From NCBI RefSeq assembly GCF_000813845.1, contig NZ_JWTB01000022.1, positions 36,423-100,422 on the forward strand: a DNA stretch of 64,000 bases. The letters are read 5' to 3'. The stretch comes from Pseudarthrobacter phenanthrenivorans (GTDB taxonomy: Bacteria > Actinomycetota > Actinomycetes > Actinomycetales > Micrococcaceae). The position numbers and the translations under genes were made by a program. The notes below the pieces were generated by a model. It did no database searches. It was not told the DNA's origin and saw only the letters and a list, made by a program, of their open reading frames with translations. Each line of letters begins with the position of its first letter. Positions within the stretch are counted from its first letter, which is position 1. Below are positions 53,946 through 63,228 of this stretch, piece after piece.

Positions 53946-53972
53946 GCAGGCCGGGGACAATCCCCGGCCTGC
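53946..53972. terminator. Hairpin between SHOCT and mmsA genes
   Basis: A perfect 12-bp stem, GCAGGCCGGGGA with TCCCCGGCCTGC, around CAA, between two converging genes. Confidence 0.7.
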
Positions 53973-53992
53973 AGTACTTAATCCACCTGTGC

Positions 53993-55477
53993 TTAATCCA
54001 CTTGCGGGAAGCCCAGGTCAATGACCGAGGTGCTCGGGTCCGGCCAGCGGGTGGTCACCACCTTGCCGCGGGTGTAGAAGCGGATGCTGTCCGGGCCGTA
54101 CATGTGCGTGTCCCCGAACAGCGAGTTCTTCCAGCCGCCGAACGAAAAGGTGCCCACCGGGACCGGAATGGGCACATTGACGCCCACCATTCCTGCCTCC
54201 ACGTCGAACTCGAACTGCCGCGCCGCCCCGCCGTCGCGGGTGAAGATGGCCGTACCGTTGCCGTATTCGTTGTCGTTGACCAGCTGTACGGCGTCGCTGT
54301 AGGTATCGACCCGGACCACGGACAGGACGGGGCCGAAGATCTCGTCGTCGTACACCTTCATGCCCGGTTTGACGTGGTCCACCAGGCTGACGCCCAGGAA
54401 GAACCCCTTCGAGTCGAACTGCTGCGAGCGCCCGTCCACCACCACCGTGGCCCCCTCGGCTTCTGCTCCGGCGACGTAGGACGCCACGCGTTCCCGGTGC
54501 TCGGCGGTGATCAGCGGCCCCATCTGGGAGGAGGGGTTGGTTCCGGGACCGATCGTGAGGTCGGCCATGCGGGTGGAAATCGCCTTCACCAGGTCGTCGG
54601 CGATGGTGCCCACCGCCACCAGGACGCTGACGGCCATGCAGCGTTCGCCCGCCGAACCGTAGGCCGCGGAGACCGCGGCGTCGGCAGCCATGTCGAGGTC
54701 GGCGTCGGGAAGCACCACCATGTGGTTCTTGGCCCCGCCCAGGGCCTGCACCCGCTTGCCGTGCTCCGCCGCCCGACGGTAGATCGTCTTGGCAATGGGC
54801 GTCGAGCCGACGAAGCTCACCGCTTTCACGTCAGGGTGCTCCAGCAGGACGTCCACCGCTTCCTTGTCTCCCTGGACCACGTTCAGCACACCGGGCGGCA
54901 GGCCCGCTTCGGCGAACGCTTCGGCGATGAACACGGCAGCTGACGGGTCCTTCTCGCTGGGCTTCAGGAGCACGGTGTTGCCGCACGCCAGGGCGCTGCC
55001 GATCATCCACAGCGGCACCATGGCCGGAAAGTTGAACGGGGTGATGCAGGCAACCACGCCCACCGGCTGGCGTACCGAGTGCACGTCGATGCCGCCGGCC
55101 ACCTGCTCCGAGCGCTCGCCCTTGAGCATGTGGGACAGGCCGGTGGCGAAGTCGATGTTCTCCAGGCCGCGGGCAATTTCGCCTTCTGCATCGGAGAGGA
55201 CCTTACCGTGCTCGCTGGTGAGGATCGCGGCGAGCTCCGGCTTGCGCTGGGTCAGGATCTCGCGGACCCGGAAGAAGATGGTGGTCCGTTTCGCCAGGCT
55301 GGTGGCCCGCCAGGCCGGCAGCGCGGCGCGCGCTGCTGCGATGGCTTCCTCCGTCCGCGCCGCCGAGGCCAGTGCCACCTGTTTTTCCTGTTCACCGGTG
55401 GCGGGGTTGAAGACGGGGCCGAAGCGGTCGGCGTCGCCGACGCGGGTGCCATTGATGTAGTGCGGGATGGTTTCCAA
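53993..55477 (-). CDS. mmsA: Methylmalonate-semialdehyde dehydrogenase (CoA-acylating)
   Basis: A 494-residue aldehyde dehydrogenase of the MmsA type. It shows GVVACITPFNFPAMVPLWMIG, the NAD/CoA region SFVGSTPIAKTIY, and the catalytic cysteine in SAGERCMAVSV. It converts methylmalonate (or malonate) semialdehyde to propionyl-CoA (acetyl-CoA) in valine breakdown. The start appears to be TTG with a weak GA-rich site. Follows mmsB by 55 bp. Confidence 0.92.
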   Translation of the reverse strand: METIPHYINGTRVGDADRFGPVFNPATGEQEKQVALASAARTEEAIAAARAALPAWRATSLAKRTTIFFRVREILTQRKPELAAILTSEHGKVLSDAEGEIARGLENIDFATGLSHMLKGERSEQVAGGIDVHSVRQPVGVVACITPFNFPAMVPLWMIGSALACGNTVLLKPSEKDPSAAVFIAEAFAEAGLPPGVLNVVQGDKEAVDVLLEHPDVKAVSFVGSTPIAKTIYRRAAEHGKRVQALGGAKNHMVVLPDADLDMAADAAVSAAYGSAGERCMAVSVLVAVGTIADDLVKAISTRMADLTIGPGTNPSSQMGPLITAEHRERVASYVAGAEAEGATVVVDGRSQQFDSKGFFLGVSLVDHVKPGMKVYDDEIFGPVLSVVRVDTYSDAVQLVNDNEYGNGTAIFTRDGGAARQFEFDVEAGMVGVNVPIPVPVGTFSFGGWKNSLFGDTHMYGPDSIRFYTRGKVVTTRWPDPSTSVIDLGFPQVD

Positions 55478-55532
55478 GGGAGTCTCTTTTCGTGGGGTGG
55501 CTTGCGCGGGCTGCTGGGCGGACGTCGTCTGC

Positions 55533-56453
55533 CTACTGTGCTGAAGGGGTCTGCGTGGCGGGCTCCAGCGAGCCGTCCACGAGTTTGATGATCATGGAGC
55601 AGTCCTTGCCCGCGTCGCCGGCGTCGATGAGCCGCTGGAAGAGCTGCTGGACGTGCCGGCCGATCTCCAGGGGCGTGCCGGTGTCTTCGGCGGCGCTGAT
55701 GGCGAGCCCGATGTCCTTGTTCGCCAGCTCCGTGGTGAAGGTGGGCGCGAAGTCGTTGTTGGAGGCGGCGGTGGGAACCACCCCGGGCACCGGGTACCAG
55801 GTCCGCAGGGCCCACGAGTCGCCGGAGGAGACCGAGGCGATATTCCAGAAGACCTGCTTGTCCAGGCCCAGCCGGTCCGCCAGCACCGCGCCCTCGGCGG
55901 TGGAGGCAAGGTTGATGAAGAGCATCAGGTTGTTGCAGATCTTTGCCGCCTGCCCGGTGGTGGGGCCACCAGTGGGGATGATGTTCGCTGCCATGGGACC
56001 GATATACCCGGCCGCTTCCTCCACGGCACCCTTTTCACCGCCCACCATGAAGGTCAGCGTTCCTGCCTCCGCGCCGCTCATTCCGCCCGAAACCGGGGCG
56101 TCCACGAAGCGGAAGCCGGCGGCAGCAGCGGCGTCGTGCAGTTCCTGGGCGGAGGCGACGTCGATGGTGGACGAGTCAACGAGCAGAGTGCGGGTGTCCG
56201 CGTGCTTCAGCACACCGTCCTCCCCGAGGTAAACGGCGCGGGCGTGTTCGCCCTTCGGGAGCATGGTGAACACAACATCGGCACCCTTGACGGCATCGGC
56301 GATGCCGGCCGCACGGGTAACCCCGCGTGCCTCCGCGGCTGCCAGCGCGGCGGGATTGAGGTCGAAGCCGCGCACCTCGTGGCCGGCGTCCACAAGGTTC
56401 GCGGACATGTGGCCACCCATGTTGCCCAGGCCGATCCAACCAATAACTGCCAT
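55533..56453 (-). CDS. mmsB: 3-Hydroxyisobutyrate dehydrogenase
   Basis: A 306-residue beta-hydroxyacid dehydrogenase. The Rossmann start is VIGWIGLGNMGGHMSANLV, the substrate motif FVDAPVSGGMSGAEAGTL, and the catalytic lysine lies in TGQAAKICNNLML. It oxidises 3-hydroxyisobutyrate from valine. AAGGAG lies 8 nt before the ATG. Divergent from the LysR gene, with mmsA downstream. Confidence 0.93.
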   Translation of the reverse strand: MAVIGWIGLGNMGGHMSANLVDAGHEVRGFDLNPAALAAAEARGVTRAAGIADAVKGADVVFTMLPKGEHARAVYLGEDGVLKHADTRTLLVDSSTIDVASAQELHDAAAAAGFRFVDAPVSGGMSGAEAGTLTFMVGGEKGAVEEAAGYIGPMAANIIPTGGPTTGQAAKICNNLMLFINLASTAEGAVLADRLGLDKQVFWNIASVSSGDSWALRTWYPVPGVVPTAASNNDFAPTFTTELANKDIGLAISAAEDTGTPLEIGRHVQQLFQRLIDAGDAGKDCSMIIKLVDGSLEPATQTPSAQ

Positions 56454-56556
56454 GTGTAAGCTCCTTTGCTTCCCTTCCGGCGCGTCGGCCGGGGTGTCTG
56501 TGTCCACCATCACACCACGGCTAAGGTGCAATCAAGGGGAAAAATCACAGACGCTC

Positions 56557-56572
56557 TGTGCATTGATGCACA
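56557..56572. promoter_or_regulatory. Palindrome between mmsB and the LysR gene
   Basis: TGTGCATTGATGCACA is a perfect 6-bp-arm dyad with a 4-bp centre, 22 bp before the LysR GTG and 104 bp before mmsB. It could be the LysR site; it also matches the outer TGTG/CACA of a CRP site. Confidence 0.5.
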
Positions 56573-56593
56573 TCACTGAATGGAAGGCCCAGC

Positions 56594-57499
56594 GTGGACT
56601 CGAGACGCCTGCCAAGCCCGGACGACCTGCTCATCCTGTTGACCGTCGCCCGCCTCGGCCGCTTCAACGCAGTGGCGGAAACCTTGGGGACCACCCACAC
56701 CACCATTTCCCGCCGTATCCTTGCGCTGGACAGGCAACTGGGTGGCCGCACCCTGGAGCGCAGCCCGCACGGCTGGGAGCTGACCCAGCTTGGTGCGGCG
56801 GCGGTGGAGGCGGCGGAGTCCATTGAGGCCACGCTGGGCTCGCTGTCCGGCCTGATCAGCCAGGACCAGGGCGCGCTCTCCGGCCTGGTCCGCGTGGCCA
56901 CCACTGACGGCGTGGGGGCCGTCTTCGTCACCCCGTCACTGGTGCGCCTCCAGCAGCAGCACCCGCTGCTGAACATCGAGATGCTGAGTGCAACCCGGAA
57001 AGTCAGCCAGAACCGGTCCGGCGTGGACCTGGAGGTCGTCGTCGGCAGGGCGGACGTGACCACAGCGCAGACCATTTTCCTCAGCAACTACTACCTGCGC
57101 CTCTACGCCAGCCCCGGCTACGCCGCCAGGCACGGCCTGCCCGAAACGCTCGACGACGTGGGGCAGCACGCATTTGTGTCGTACGTTGAGTCGGCGCTGC
57201 AAGTGGAGGAGCTTGGGCCGCGCTGGTCAGCGCAGCTTCCGGCGCCCCGGACAAGCTTCCAGGCCACGAGCGTGTTCGCCCAGGTGGAGGCCGTGCGGCA
57301 GGGCGCCGGCATTGGGCTGCTGCCGAACTTCCTGGCGGCAGACGCGGACGTCGTCCCGGTCCTGCCGGCCGTCTTTGAACGCCAGCTCCCCATCTGGGCT
57401 GTCGCCCGGCCGGAGTCCCTGCGGTCGGCACGGGTGCAGGCGGTGATCTCTGCCCTGAAGGACGAAGTCAGGGACCGCTCCGCACTGCTGTCCGGCTGA
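56594..57499 (+). CDS. LysR-family transcriptional regulator
   Basis: A 301-residue LysR regulator: PSPDDLLILLTVARLGRFNA, helix-turn-helix VAETLGTTHTTISRRILALD, then a substrate-binding domain (~90-295) with VRVATTDGVGAVFVTPSL. GTG start with GGAAGG 6 nt upstream. Divergent from mmsB-mmsA, so probably their regulator; the inducer is unknown. Confidence 0.88.
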   Translation: MDSRRLPSPDDLLILLTVARLGRFNAVAETLGTTHTTISRRILALDRQLGGRTLERSPHGWELTQLGAAAVEAAESIEATLGSLSGLISQDQGALSGLVRVATTDGVGAVFVTPSLVRLQQQHPLLNIEMLSATRKVSQNRSGVDLEVVVGRADVTTAQTIFLSNYYLRLYASPGYAARHGLPETLDDVGQHAFVSYVESALQVEELGPRWSAQLPAPRTSFQATSVFAQVEAVRQGAGIGLLPNFLAADADVVPVLPAVFERQLPIWAVARPESLRSARVQAVISALKDEVRDRSALLSG

Positions 57500-57526
57500 G
57501 CCGGCCGGGACACCGGCGTGGGTGCC

Positions 57527-58663
57527 TCAGGCCCGGAAGAGCCGCCGGACCACGTGACCCGAGGCCAGGGCGTCCAGCCCTTCATTGATCTCGCTGAGCG
57601 GCCGCGTGTCGGAGTGCAGCAGCTCAACCGGCAGCTTTCCCTCCCGCCAGTAGCCGAGGTACGCGGGGATATCGCGCGCCGGCACGGCGTCACCCATGTA
57701 GGAGCCGAGCAGCCGTTTGCCTGCACCGGCGAACTGCAGCGCCGGCACGGTCAGCTGGGCGGACGGATGCGGCAGGCCCACGGAGACCACCGCGCCGCCC
57801 CTGGTGACCAGCTCCAGGCAGGACGCAATGACACCGGCCGAGCCCACCGCTTCGATGGCAACGTCGACGCCGTCGCCGGCTGCTTCGTCAATCAGCCGCC
57901 CCGCGTCCTCCGGCGTCCCCACCGCGGTGGCCCCGGCGTCGCGGGCCAGCTGATGCTTCCCCTGGTTGGGATCGATGGCGATCACGCTGGCGGCCCCGGC
58001 CAGGCGGGCCGCCATCACGGCGGACAGGCCCACCGCTCCCAGGCCGAACACTGCCGCGGACTGGCCGGGGCCGACTCCGGCGGTGTTGAACACCGCTCCC
58101 ATTCCGGTGAGCACGGCGCAACCAAACATCGCCGCCACAGTGTCCGGAACGTCGTCGTCAATCACCACCACTGATTCGCGCGCAACCACCGCGTAATCAG
58201 CGAACGCGGAAACGCCGAGGTGGTGGTTGATCCGTTCCCCCGCCGGCGTCCGCAACAGTGCCGGGCCATGGAGCAGGTCTCCGGATCCATTCACCTCAGC
58301 TGCCCGGTGGCACAGGGCGGGCCTGCCGGACAGGCAGGCCCGGCACTGGCCGCAGCTGGGGACGAAGACCAGCACCACATGGTCGCCCACGGACACGTCG
58401 GAGACGCCGTCGCCCACGGACACCACCCGGCCCACCGCTTCATGGCCCAATGCCATGGGAAGGGGCCGGACGCGTGAACCGTCCACCACGGAAAGGTCCG
58501 AATGGCACAGGCTCGAGTAGGTGACGGAAACTCCGAGCTCACCGGCGCGCGGCTCCGGCTGCTCCAGCTCCTGCACCAGCAGGGGCCGGGACTCGGCGTA
58601 GCTCTGTTTTCCCTCGGCCCCGGGCGGGGCGGGAACGGTGGAGTAGAGGACGGCGGCCTTCAT
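57527..58663 (-). CDS. Zinc-dependent alcohol dehydrogenase family protein
   Basis: A 378-residue MDR enzyme. Catalytic zinc site CHSD and GHEAVG, structural zinc loop CGQCRACLSGRPALC, and coenzyme fold GLGAVGLSAVMAARLAGA. It is close to the class III/mycothiol-dependent-like long-chain group. Starts 4 bp after the MHS transporter stop, so the transporter probably imports its substrate or a precursor. Substrate unknown. Confidence 0.87.
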   Translation of the reverse strand: MKAAVLYSTVPAPPGAEGKQSYAESRPLLVQELEQPEPRAGELGVSVTYSSLCHSDLSVVDGSRVRPLPMALGHEAVGRVVSVGDGVSDVSVGDHVVLVFVPSCGQCRACLSGRPALCHRAAEVNGSGDLLHGPALLRTPAGERINHHLGVSAFADYAVVARESVVVIDDDVPDTVAAMFGCAVLTGMGAVFNTAGVGPGQSAAVFGLGAVGLSAVMAARLAGAASVIAIDPNQGKHQLARDAGATAVGTPEDAGRLIDEAAGDGVDVAIEAVGSAGVIASCLELVTRGGAVVSVGLPHPSAQLTVPALQFAGAGKRLLGSYMGDAVPARDIPAYLGYWREGKLPVELLHSDTRPLSEINEGLDALASGHVVRRLFRA

Positions 58664-58667
58664 GGGC

Positions 58668-60050
58668 CTACTTCTTGCTGGCAGCGAGCAGGTCTGCCGT
58701 GCCCTTGGCGTCGGCGGCATCCACGTCGTGCAGCGAGATGCCCCGGGTTTCCTTCAGGAAGAAGACCGCGACGGCGGTGATGGCGCAGGCGATGAGGAGG
58801 TAGACCGCCACGGGGACGGAGGACTTGTAGGTGCCCAGGAGCGAGGCGGCGATGATCGGGGCGAGGGAACCGGCCACGATCGACGTGACCTGGTAGCCCA
58901 GGGAGACGCCGGAGTAGCGCATCCTGGTGGGGAACATTTCGGCCATGATGGCGGGCTGCCCGGCGTACATGAAGGCGTGGAACACCAGGCCGATCATGAT
59001 GGCGGCCAGGATGATGGCGTCGTTCTTCGTGTCCATCATGGGGAAGGCGAAGAAGCCCCACGTGGCACCCATAATGGCGCCGGCCATGTAGACGGGCTTG
59101 CGGCCGAAGCGGTCCGACAGTTTGCCAACCATGGGCACGACGGCGAAGTGGACGGCGTGGGCAAGGAGCAGCAGCAGCAGGATGCGCGTGGTATCGGCCT
59201 GCACCACGGTCTTCAGGTAGGTGATGGAGAAAGTCACCACGAGGTAGTAGAGGATGTTCTCCGCGAAACGCAGGCCCATGGCGGTGAACACGCCGCGCGG
59301 GTAGCGCCGGAACACTTCGGCCACGCCGTAGCCCTTGTGGCCGGCGTCCACCTCCTTGCGGGCTTCCAGGAAGATGGGGGCATCGTTGACCTTGGTGCGG
59401 ATGTAGTAGCCGATCAGGACGATCACGGCGGACAGCCAGAACGCCACGCGCCAGCCCCAGCCCAGGAAGGCGTCCTGGGTCAGGGTGGAAGACAGGATGA
59501 AGAGCACGGCCGTGGCCAGCAGGTTGCCCAGCGGCACCGCGGACTGCGGCCAGCTGGCCCAGAAGCCGCGGGACTTGCTGGGGCTGTGTTCGGCGACGAG
59601 GAGGACGGCGCCGCCCCATTCCCCGCCGACGGCGAAGCCCTGGGCGAAGCGGAGGAAGACCAGCAGCGCCGGAGCCCAGTACCCGATCTGCTGGAACGTG
59701 GGCAGGCAGCCCATGAGGAACGTGGACACGCCCACCAGGATGATGCTCAGCTGCAGCAGCTTCTTGCGGCCGAACTTGTCACCGAAGTGGCCAAAGACGA
59801 TGCCGCCGATGGGCCGGGCCACGAAGCCGACGGCGTAGGTGAGGAAGGCGGCGATGATGCCGTCCAGTTCGGTGCCGGCATTGGGGAAGAAGGCCTTTCC
59901 AAAGACCAGCGTGGCAGCTGACGCATAGAGGAAGAACTCGTACCACTCCACGACCGTGCCGGCCATGGACGCGGTGACCACTTTCTTGAGGCCGGAGGCC
60001 TTGATGTCAGTTTCCTCTGTGCGCCTTGCGGCGGAGTTTTCCGTACTCAT
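58668..60050 (-). CDS. MFS transporter, metabolite:H+ symporter (MHS) type
   Basis: A 460-residue, 12-helix MFS carrier of the shikimate/proline-betaine/ProP group: GTVVEWYEFFLYASAATLVFG, the loop GHFGDKFGRKKLL and RFAQGFAVGGEWGGAVLLV. ATG chosen for AAGGAG 6 nt before it. Co-transcribed with the alcohol dehydrogenase. ATGCACA-type motifs in its upstream region resemble those at mmsB. Confidence 0.9.
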   Translation of the reverse strand: MSTENSAARRTEETDIKASGLKKVVTASMAGTVVEWYEFFLYASAATLVFGKAFFPNAGTELDGIIAAFLTYAVGFVARPIGGIVFGHFGDKFGRKKLLQLSIILVGVSTFLMGCLPTFQQIGYWAPALLVFLRFAQGFAVGGEWGGAVLLVAEHSPSKSRGFWASWPQSAVPLGNLLATAVLFILSSTLTQDAFLGWGWRVAFWLSAVIVLIGYYIRTKVNDAPIFLEARKEVDAGHKGYGVAEVFRRYPRGVFTAMGLRFAENILYYLVVTFSITYLKTVVQADTTRILLLLLLAHAVHFAVVPMVGKLSDRFGRKPVYMAGAIMGATWGFFAFPMMDTKNDAIILAAIMIGLVFHAFMYAGQPAIMAEMFPTRMRYSGVSLGYQVTSIVAGSLAPIIAASLLGTYKSSVPVAVYLLIACAITAVAVFFLKETRGISLHDVDAADAKGTADLLAASKK

Positions 60051-60105
60051 GTGAACTCCTTCGGCGTCGTCGTCGACACCACGGGGACCAAATCGGTGGC
60101 AGCCG

Positions 60106-60120
60106 GGTGTGATGCACACC
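60106..60120. promoter_or_regulatory. GGTGTG-ATG-CACACC palindrome upstream of the MHS gene
   Basis: A 15-bp dyad 56 bp before the MHS transporter start. It contains ATGCACA, as does the mmsB/LysR palindrome; another ATGCACAT lies at 60199-60206 and TGCACTGAGTGCA at 60149-60161. Confidence 0.4.
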
Positions 60121-60250
60121 ACGAAAGCCGGATTCGATGAGTATGGTCTGCACTGAGTGCAACCTCAACGCCGAATAGTGCAGAGGGCATCTGCAGGAAT
60201 GCACATCCCCCTGACCCGGGACCCGCAGGAGTGGCGATGCGCCTTGCCTT

Positions 60251-61366
60251 CTAGACCAGAAAGCTGCTCCGCAACTGGTGCCCCAGCTGGCCGATTTCGG
60301 TGAGGAAACCGTCATGTCCGATAGGCGCCTGGATAACGTGGACGTCCACGTCCCCGGGCAACGCCTGGGCGAGTTCCCGGGACTGCGACGGGAAATACAG
60401 CCGGTCGGAGTCAACGGCTGCCACGAAGAACCGTGCAGTGGACCTGGCGAGGGTCTCGGCCAGGGTTCCCCTGCCGCGGCAAACGTCGTGGCTCATCAGC
60501 GCCTCAGTCAGGGCGATGTAGCTGTTGGCGTCGAAGCGCTTCACGAGCTTGTTGCCCTGGTGGTCCAGGTAGCTTTCAACCTGGTAGCGGCCGCGGGCCG
60601 CGAGCACGTCCCCCTGGAGGGGCGACTCCGGCGCCTGGGGCGCCCGGCCGAAGCGGCCCTCAAGTTCCGCCGCCGAGCGGTAGGTGATGTGGGCGATGCG
60701 CCGGGCGAGCGCCAGCCCCTCCTCCGGGCAGGGGCCGCCGTAGTAATCGCCGCCGTTGAAGTGCGGATCCTGCCTGATGGCCAGGGTCTGGGCCTGTGCA
60801 AAGGCGATCTGCTCCGCTGTGCTGGCGGCGCCGACGGAAATGACGGCGCAGCGCTGCACCCTCTCCGGGTAGGTGACGGCCCATTCCAGCGCGCGGGCGC
60901 CGCCCATGGATCCGCCCAGGACCGCGAACCAGCTCTTGACGCCCAGCTGGTCCGCCAGCCTGGCTTCCGCGACGGTGCTGTCGCGGAGTGTGACGAGGGG
61001 AAAACGGGAACCCCACGGGGGTCCATCCGGGGCCGGCGAGGACGGCCCTGTGGACCCGTAGCAGCCGCCTACGATGTTGACCGATACGACGAAGAACCGG
61101 TCGGTGTCCACGGGGGCACCCGGCCCGGCAAGCTGTTCCCACCAGCCCTCTTCGTCGGTGTCGCCGCGGGTCACGTGCGTGCTGCCGGTCAGGGCGTGCT
61201 CGATCAGGATGGCGTTGCTGCCGTCGGCGTTCAGCGTGCCCCAGGTTTCGTAGGCCAGCGTAACGTCGGGAAGGTATCCCCCGGCTTCAAGCTCCAGCCC
61301 ACCGATGGAGGCGTAACGGACAATCCCGTGTTCAGGGGCGGTGGTACGGGCGACGGTAACCGTCAT
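60251..61366 (-). CDS. metX: Homoserine O-acetyltransferase
   Basis: A 371-residue alpha/beta-hydrolase-fold acyltransferase. It contains AYETWGTLNADGSNAIL, the catalytic-serine motif VLGGSMGGARALEW, and the terminal GHDGFLTE with the catalytic His. It makes O-acetylhomoserine for direct sulphydrylation by MetY. AGAGG lies 7 nt before the ATG, immediately after the SAM-IV aptamer. Confidence 0.94.
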   Translation of the reverse strand: MTVTVARTTAPEHGIVRYASIGGLELEAGGYLPDVTLAYETWGTLNADGSNAILIEHALTGSTHVTRGDTDEEGWWEQLAGPGAPVDTDRFFVVSVNIVGGCYGSTGPSSPAPDGPPWGSRFPLVTLRDSTVAEARLADQLGVKSWFAVLGGSMGGARALEWAVTYPERVQRCAVISVGAASTAEQIAFAQAQTLAIRQDPHFNGGDYYGGPCPEEGLALARRIAHITYRSAAELEGRFGRAPQAPESPLQGDVLAARGRYQVESYLDHQGNKLVKRFDANSYIALTEALMSHDVCRGRGTLAETLARSTARFFVAAVDSDRLYFPSQSRELAQALPGDVDVHVIQAPIGHDGFLTEIGQLGHQLRSSFLV

Positions 61367-61375
61367 GGCAAGACC

Positions 61376-61497
61376 TCTTCTACGCGCTTGCCTGCCGTCG
61401 TCTGACCGGCAGGCCAGGTCCTCACCCGGGGCACCCCACCGCGGAAGGAGGGTTGCCGGCCAGCAAGCCGGGGCTGTCACTGGCACTCATGACCTGG
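61376..61497 (-). ncRNA. SAM-IV riboswitch upstream of metX
   Basis: On the minus strand the sequence runs GGTCATGAGTGCCAG, a variable arm, GCCCCGGCTTGCTGGCCGGC, AACCCTCC, CGCGGTGGGGTGCC, CCGGGTGAGGACC and later CAAGCGCG, matching the known SAM-IV aptamer order. GGTC/GACC form P1. TACACT (61507-61502) places the transcript start at about 61495, so the aptamer begins at the 5' end. The CAAGCGCG pseudoknot strand lies directly before the ribosome-binding site, pointing to translational control by S-adenosylmethionine. Confidence 0.92.
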
Positions 61498-61501
61498 TAC
61501 G

Positions 61502-61532
61502 AGTGTACGAAACACCCCCCGCACCAGGCCAA
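61502..61532 (-). promoter_or_regulatory. metX promoter
   Basis: On the minus strand TTGGCC (61532-61527), a 19-bp spacer, and TACACT (61507-61502), starting the RNA just before the SAM-IV aptamer. Confidence 0.5.
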
Positions 61533-61645
61533 GAGTATGACCGGTTGTGACTTCCCCGCTTGCCGCCGGAGCGTTTGGGCGGCGGCAGCCTGCGCTCCCG
61601 ACGCCCTGGGCTCCGTGCCCCGTACGGCCGGCTACCGGCTACCTG

Positions 61646-62962
61646 CTAAGCGTCCTTGGCGGCGCGGAACCCCGCTTCCAGGTCCGCCAGGATGTCATCG
61701 ATGTGTTCCAGTCCGACGGACAGCCGCACCAGCCCCGGGTTCACCCCGGCCACCGCCTGCTGTTCCGGGGAAAGCTGGCTGTGGGTGGTCGACGCCGGGT
61801 GGATGACCAGGGAGCGGACGTCGCCGATGTTGGCCACATGGGAGTGCAGCTCAAGGGCGTCGACGAAGCGCTTGCCCGCCTCCGCGCCGCCGGCCAGGTT
61901 GAAGGCGACGACGGCGCCCGTCCCCTTGGGCCCGTACTTGCGGCCACGCTCGTACCAGGGGCTGGACGGCAGCCCCGCGTAGGCGACCGATTCGACGTCG
62001 TCCCTGGCCTCCAGCCAGCGCGCCACTTCCGTGGCGTTGGCGACATGCCGTTCCACCCGCAGGCTCAACGTCTCAAGTCCCTGGGAAATGAGGAATGCGT
62101 TGAACGGCGATACCGCCGAGCCCAGGTCCCGCAGCAGCTGGACGCGGGCCTTGAGGATGTAGGACAGGTTGGCGCCCAGGGCGCCGCCTGCTCCGAGGTC
62201 GCGGCCGTAGACAAGACCGTTGTAGGTGGGGTCCGGGGTGTTGAAGCCGGGGAACCGTTCGGGGTCCTTGCTGAAATCGAATTTTCCGGAATCGACGATG
62301 ACGCCGGCGATGGCAGAGCCGTGGCCACCCAAGTACTTGGTGGCCGAGTGGATCACGATATCCGCCCCCCACTCCAGCGGGCGGATCAGGTAGGGGGTGG
62401 AGAGGGTGTTGTCCACGATCAGGGGGACGCCTGCCTCGTGGGCGACCCTGGAAATGCCCTCGATGTCCAGGACGTCCTGGCGCGGGTTGGACACCACTTC
62501 GCCGAAGAAGAGCTTCGTGTTCGGCTGGACGGCGTCGCGCCACTGGTCCAGGTTGTCCGGATCGGCTACGAACGTGACGGAGATGCCGAACTTCTTCAGC
62601 GTGTGGGCAAAGAGGTTGTAGGTTCCGCCGTAGAGGCTTGGGCTGGCCACGATGTGGTCGCCGGCCTCGGCGATGTTCAGCACGGCGAAGGTTTCGGCAG
62701 CCTGCCCGGAGCTGAGCAGCAGCGCAGCCAGGCCGCCCTCCAGGCTGGCGATGCGCTGCTCCACGGCGTCCTGGGTGGGATTGCCGATGCGCGTGTAAAT
62801 GGGGGCGAGCTCAGCCAGGGCGAAACGGTTGGCGGCGCTTTCGGCCGAGGGGAATACGAAGGACGTGGTTTGGTAGATCGGCAGGGCACGGGCTCCCGTG
62901 GCGCTGTCCACCTCCTGCCCTGCATGGATCTGGCGGGTTTCGAAGGACCATCCGTTGGACAC
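61646..62962 (-). CDS. metY: O-acetylhomoserine sulphydrylase
   Basis: A 438-residue PLP enzyme of the Cys/Met metabolism family: ETRQIHAGQEVDSATGARALPIYQTTSFVF, the PLP-lysine motif HSATKYLGGHGS, and the C-terminal RLSVGLEHIDDILADLE. It makes homocysteine from O-acetylhomoserine and sulphide. GTG start with AAAGGAG 7 nt upstream; homology begins there, though the frame runs 71 codons further over the riboswitch. Confidence 0.94.
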   Translation of the reverse strand: MSNGWSFETRQIHAGQEVDSATGARALPIYQTTSFVFPSAESAANRFALAELAPIYTRIGNPTQDAVEQRIASLEGGLAALLLSSGQAAETFAVLNIAEAGDHIVASPSLYGGTYNLFAHTLKKFGISVTFVADPDNLDQWRDAVQPNTKLFFGEVVSNPRQDVLDIEGISRVAHEAGVPLIVDNTLSTPYLIRPLEWGADIVIHSATKYLGGHGSAIAGVIVDSGKFDFSKDPERFPGFNTPDPTYNGLVYGRDLGAGGALGANLSYILKARVQLLRDLGSAVSPFNAFLISQGLETLSLRVERHVANATEVARWLEARDDVESVAYAGLPSSPWYERGRKYGPKGTGAVVAFNLAGGAEAGKRFVDALELHSHVANIGDVRSLVIHPASTTHSQLSPEQQAVAGVNPGLVRLSVGLEHIDDILADLEAGFRAAKDA

Positions 62963-63007
62963 TGCAAATCTCCTTTGACATGGGCCCGGCATGCTTCGGA
63001 GCAGTAC

Positions 63008-63126
63008 GGGCCGCGCTTGCTTCCGGCTCATGCCGGACAGCCAGGTCTTCACCCGGGGCACCCCACCGCGGATGGAGGGTTGCCGGCCAGCGAGCCGGGG
63101 CTTGGCGCTGGCGCTCATGACCTGGG
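63008..63126 (-). ncRNA. SAM-IV riboswitch upstream of metY
   Basis: Same conserved order as the metX element: GGTCATGAGCGCCAGCG, AAGCCCCGGCTCGCTGGCC, GGCAACCCTCC, CGCGGTGGGGTGCCCCGGG, TGAAGACCTGG, then CAAGCGCGGCC. TAGACT (63135-63130) sets the transcript start at about 63123. Here ~45 nt separate the aptamer from the GTG, unlike the metX case. Confidence 0.92.
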
Positions 63127-63228
63127 CCCAGTCTAGGAACTGGATGCTTGCCCCGGACAGCATTGTGACGAACAAGGTCTTCCGGCCACCGTTTCCGCTG
63201 AATATCGGGGGCGCCGGGCGCCGGTAAT

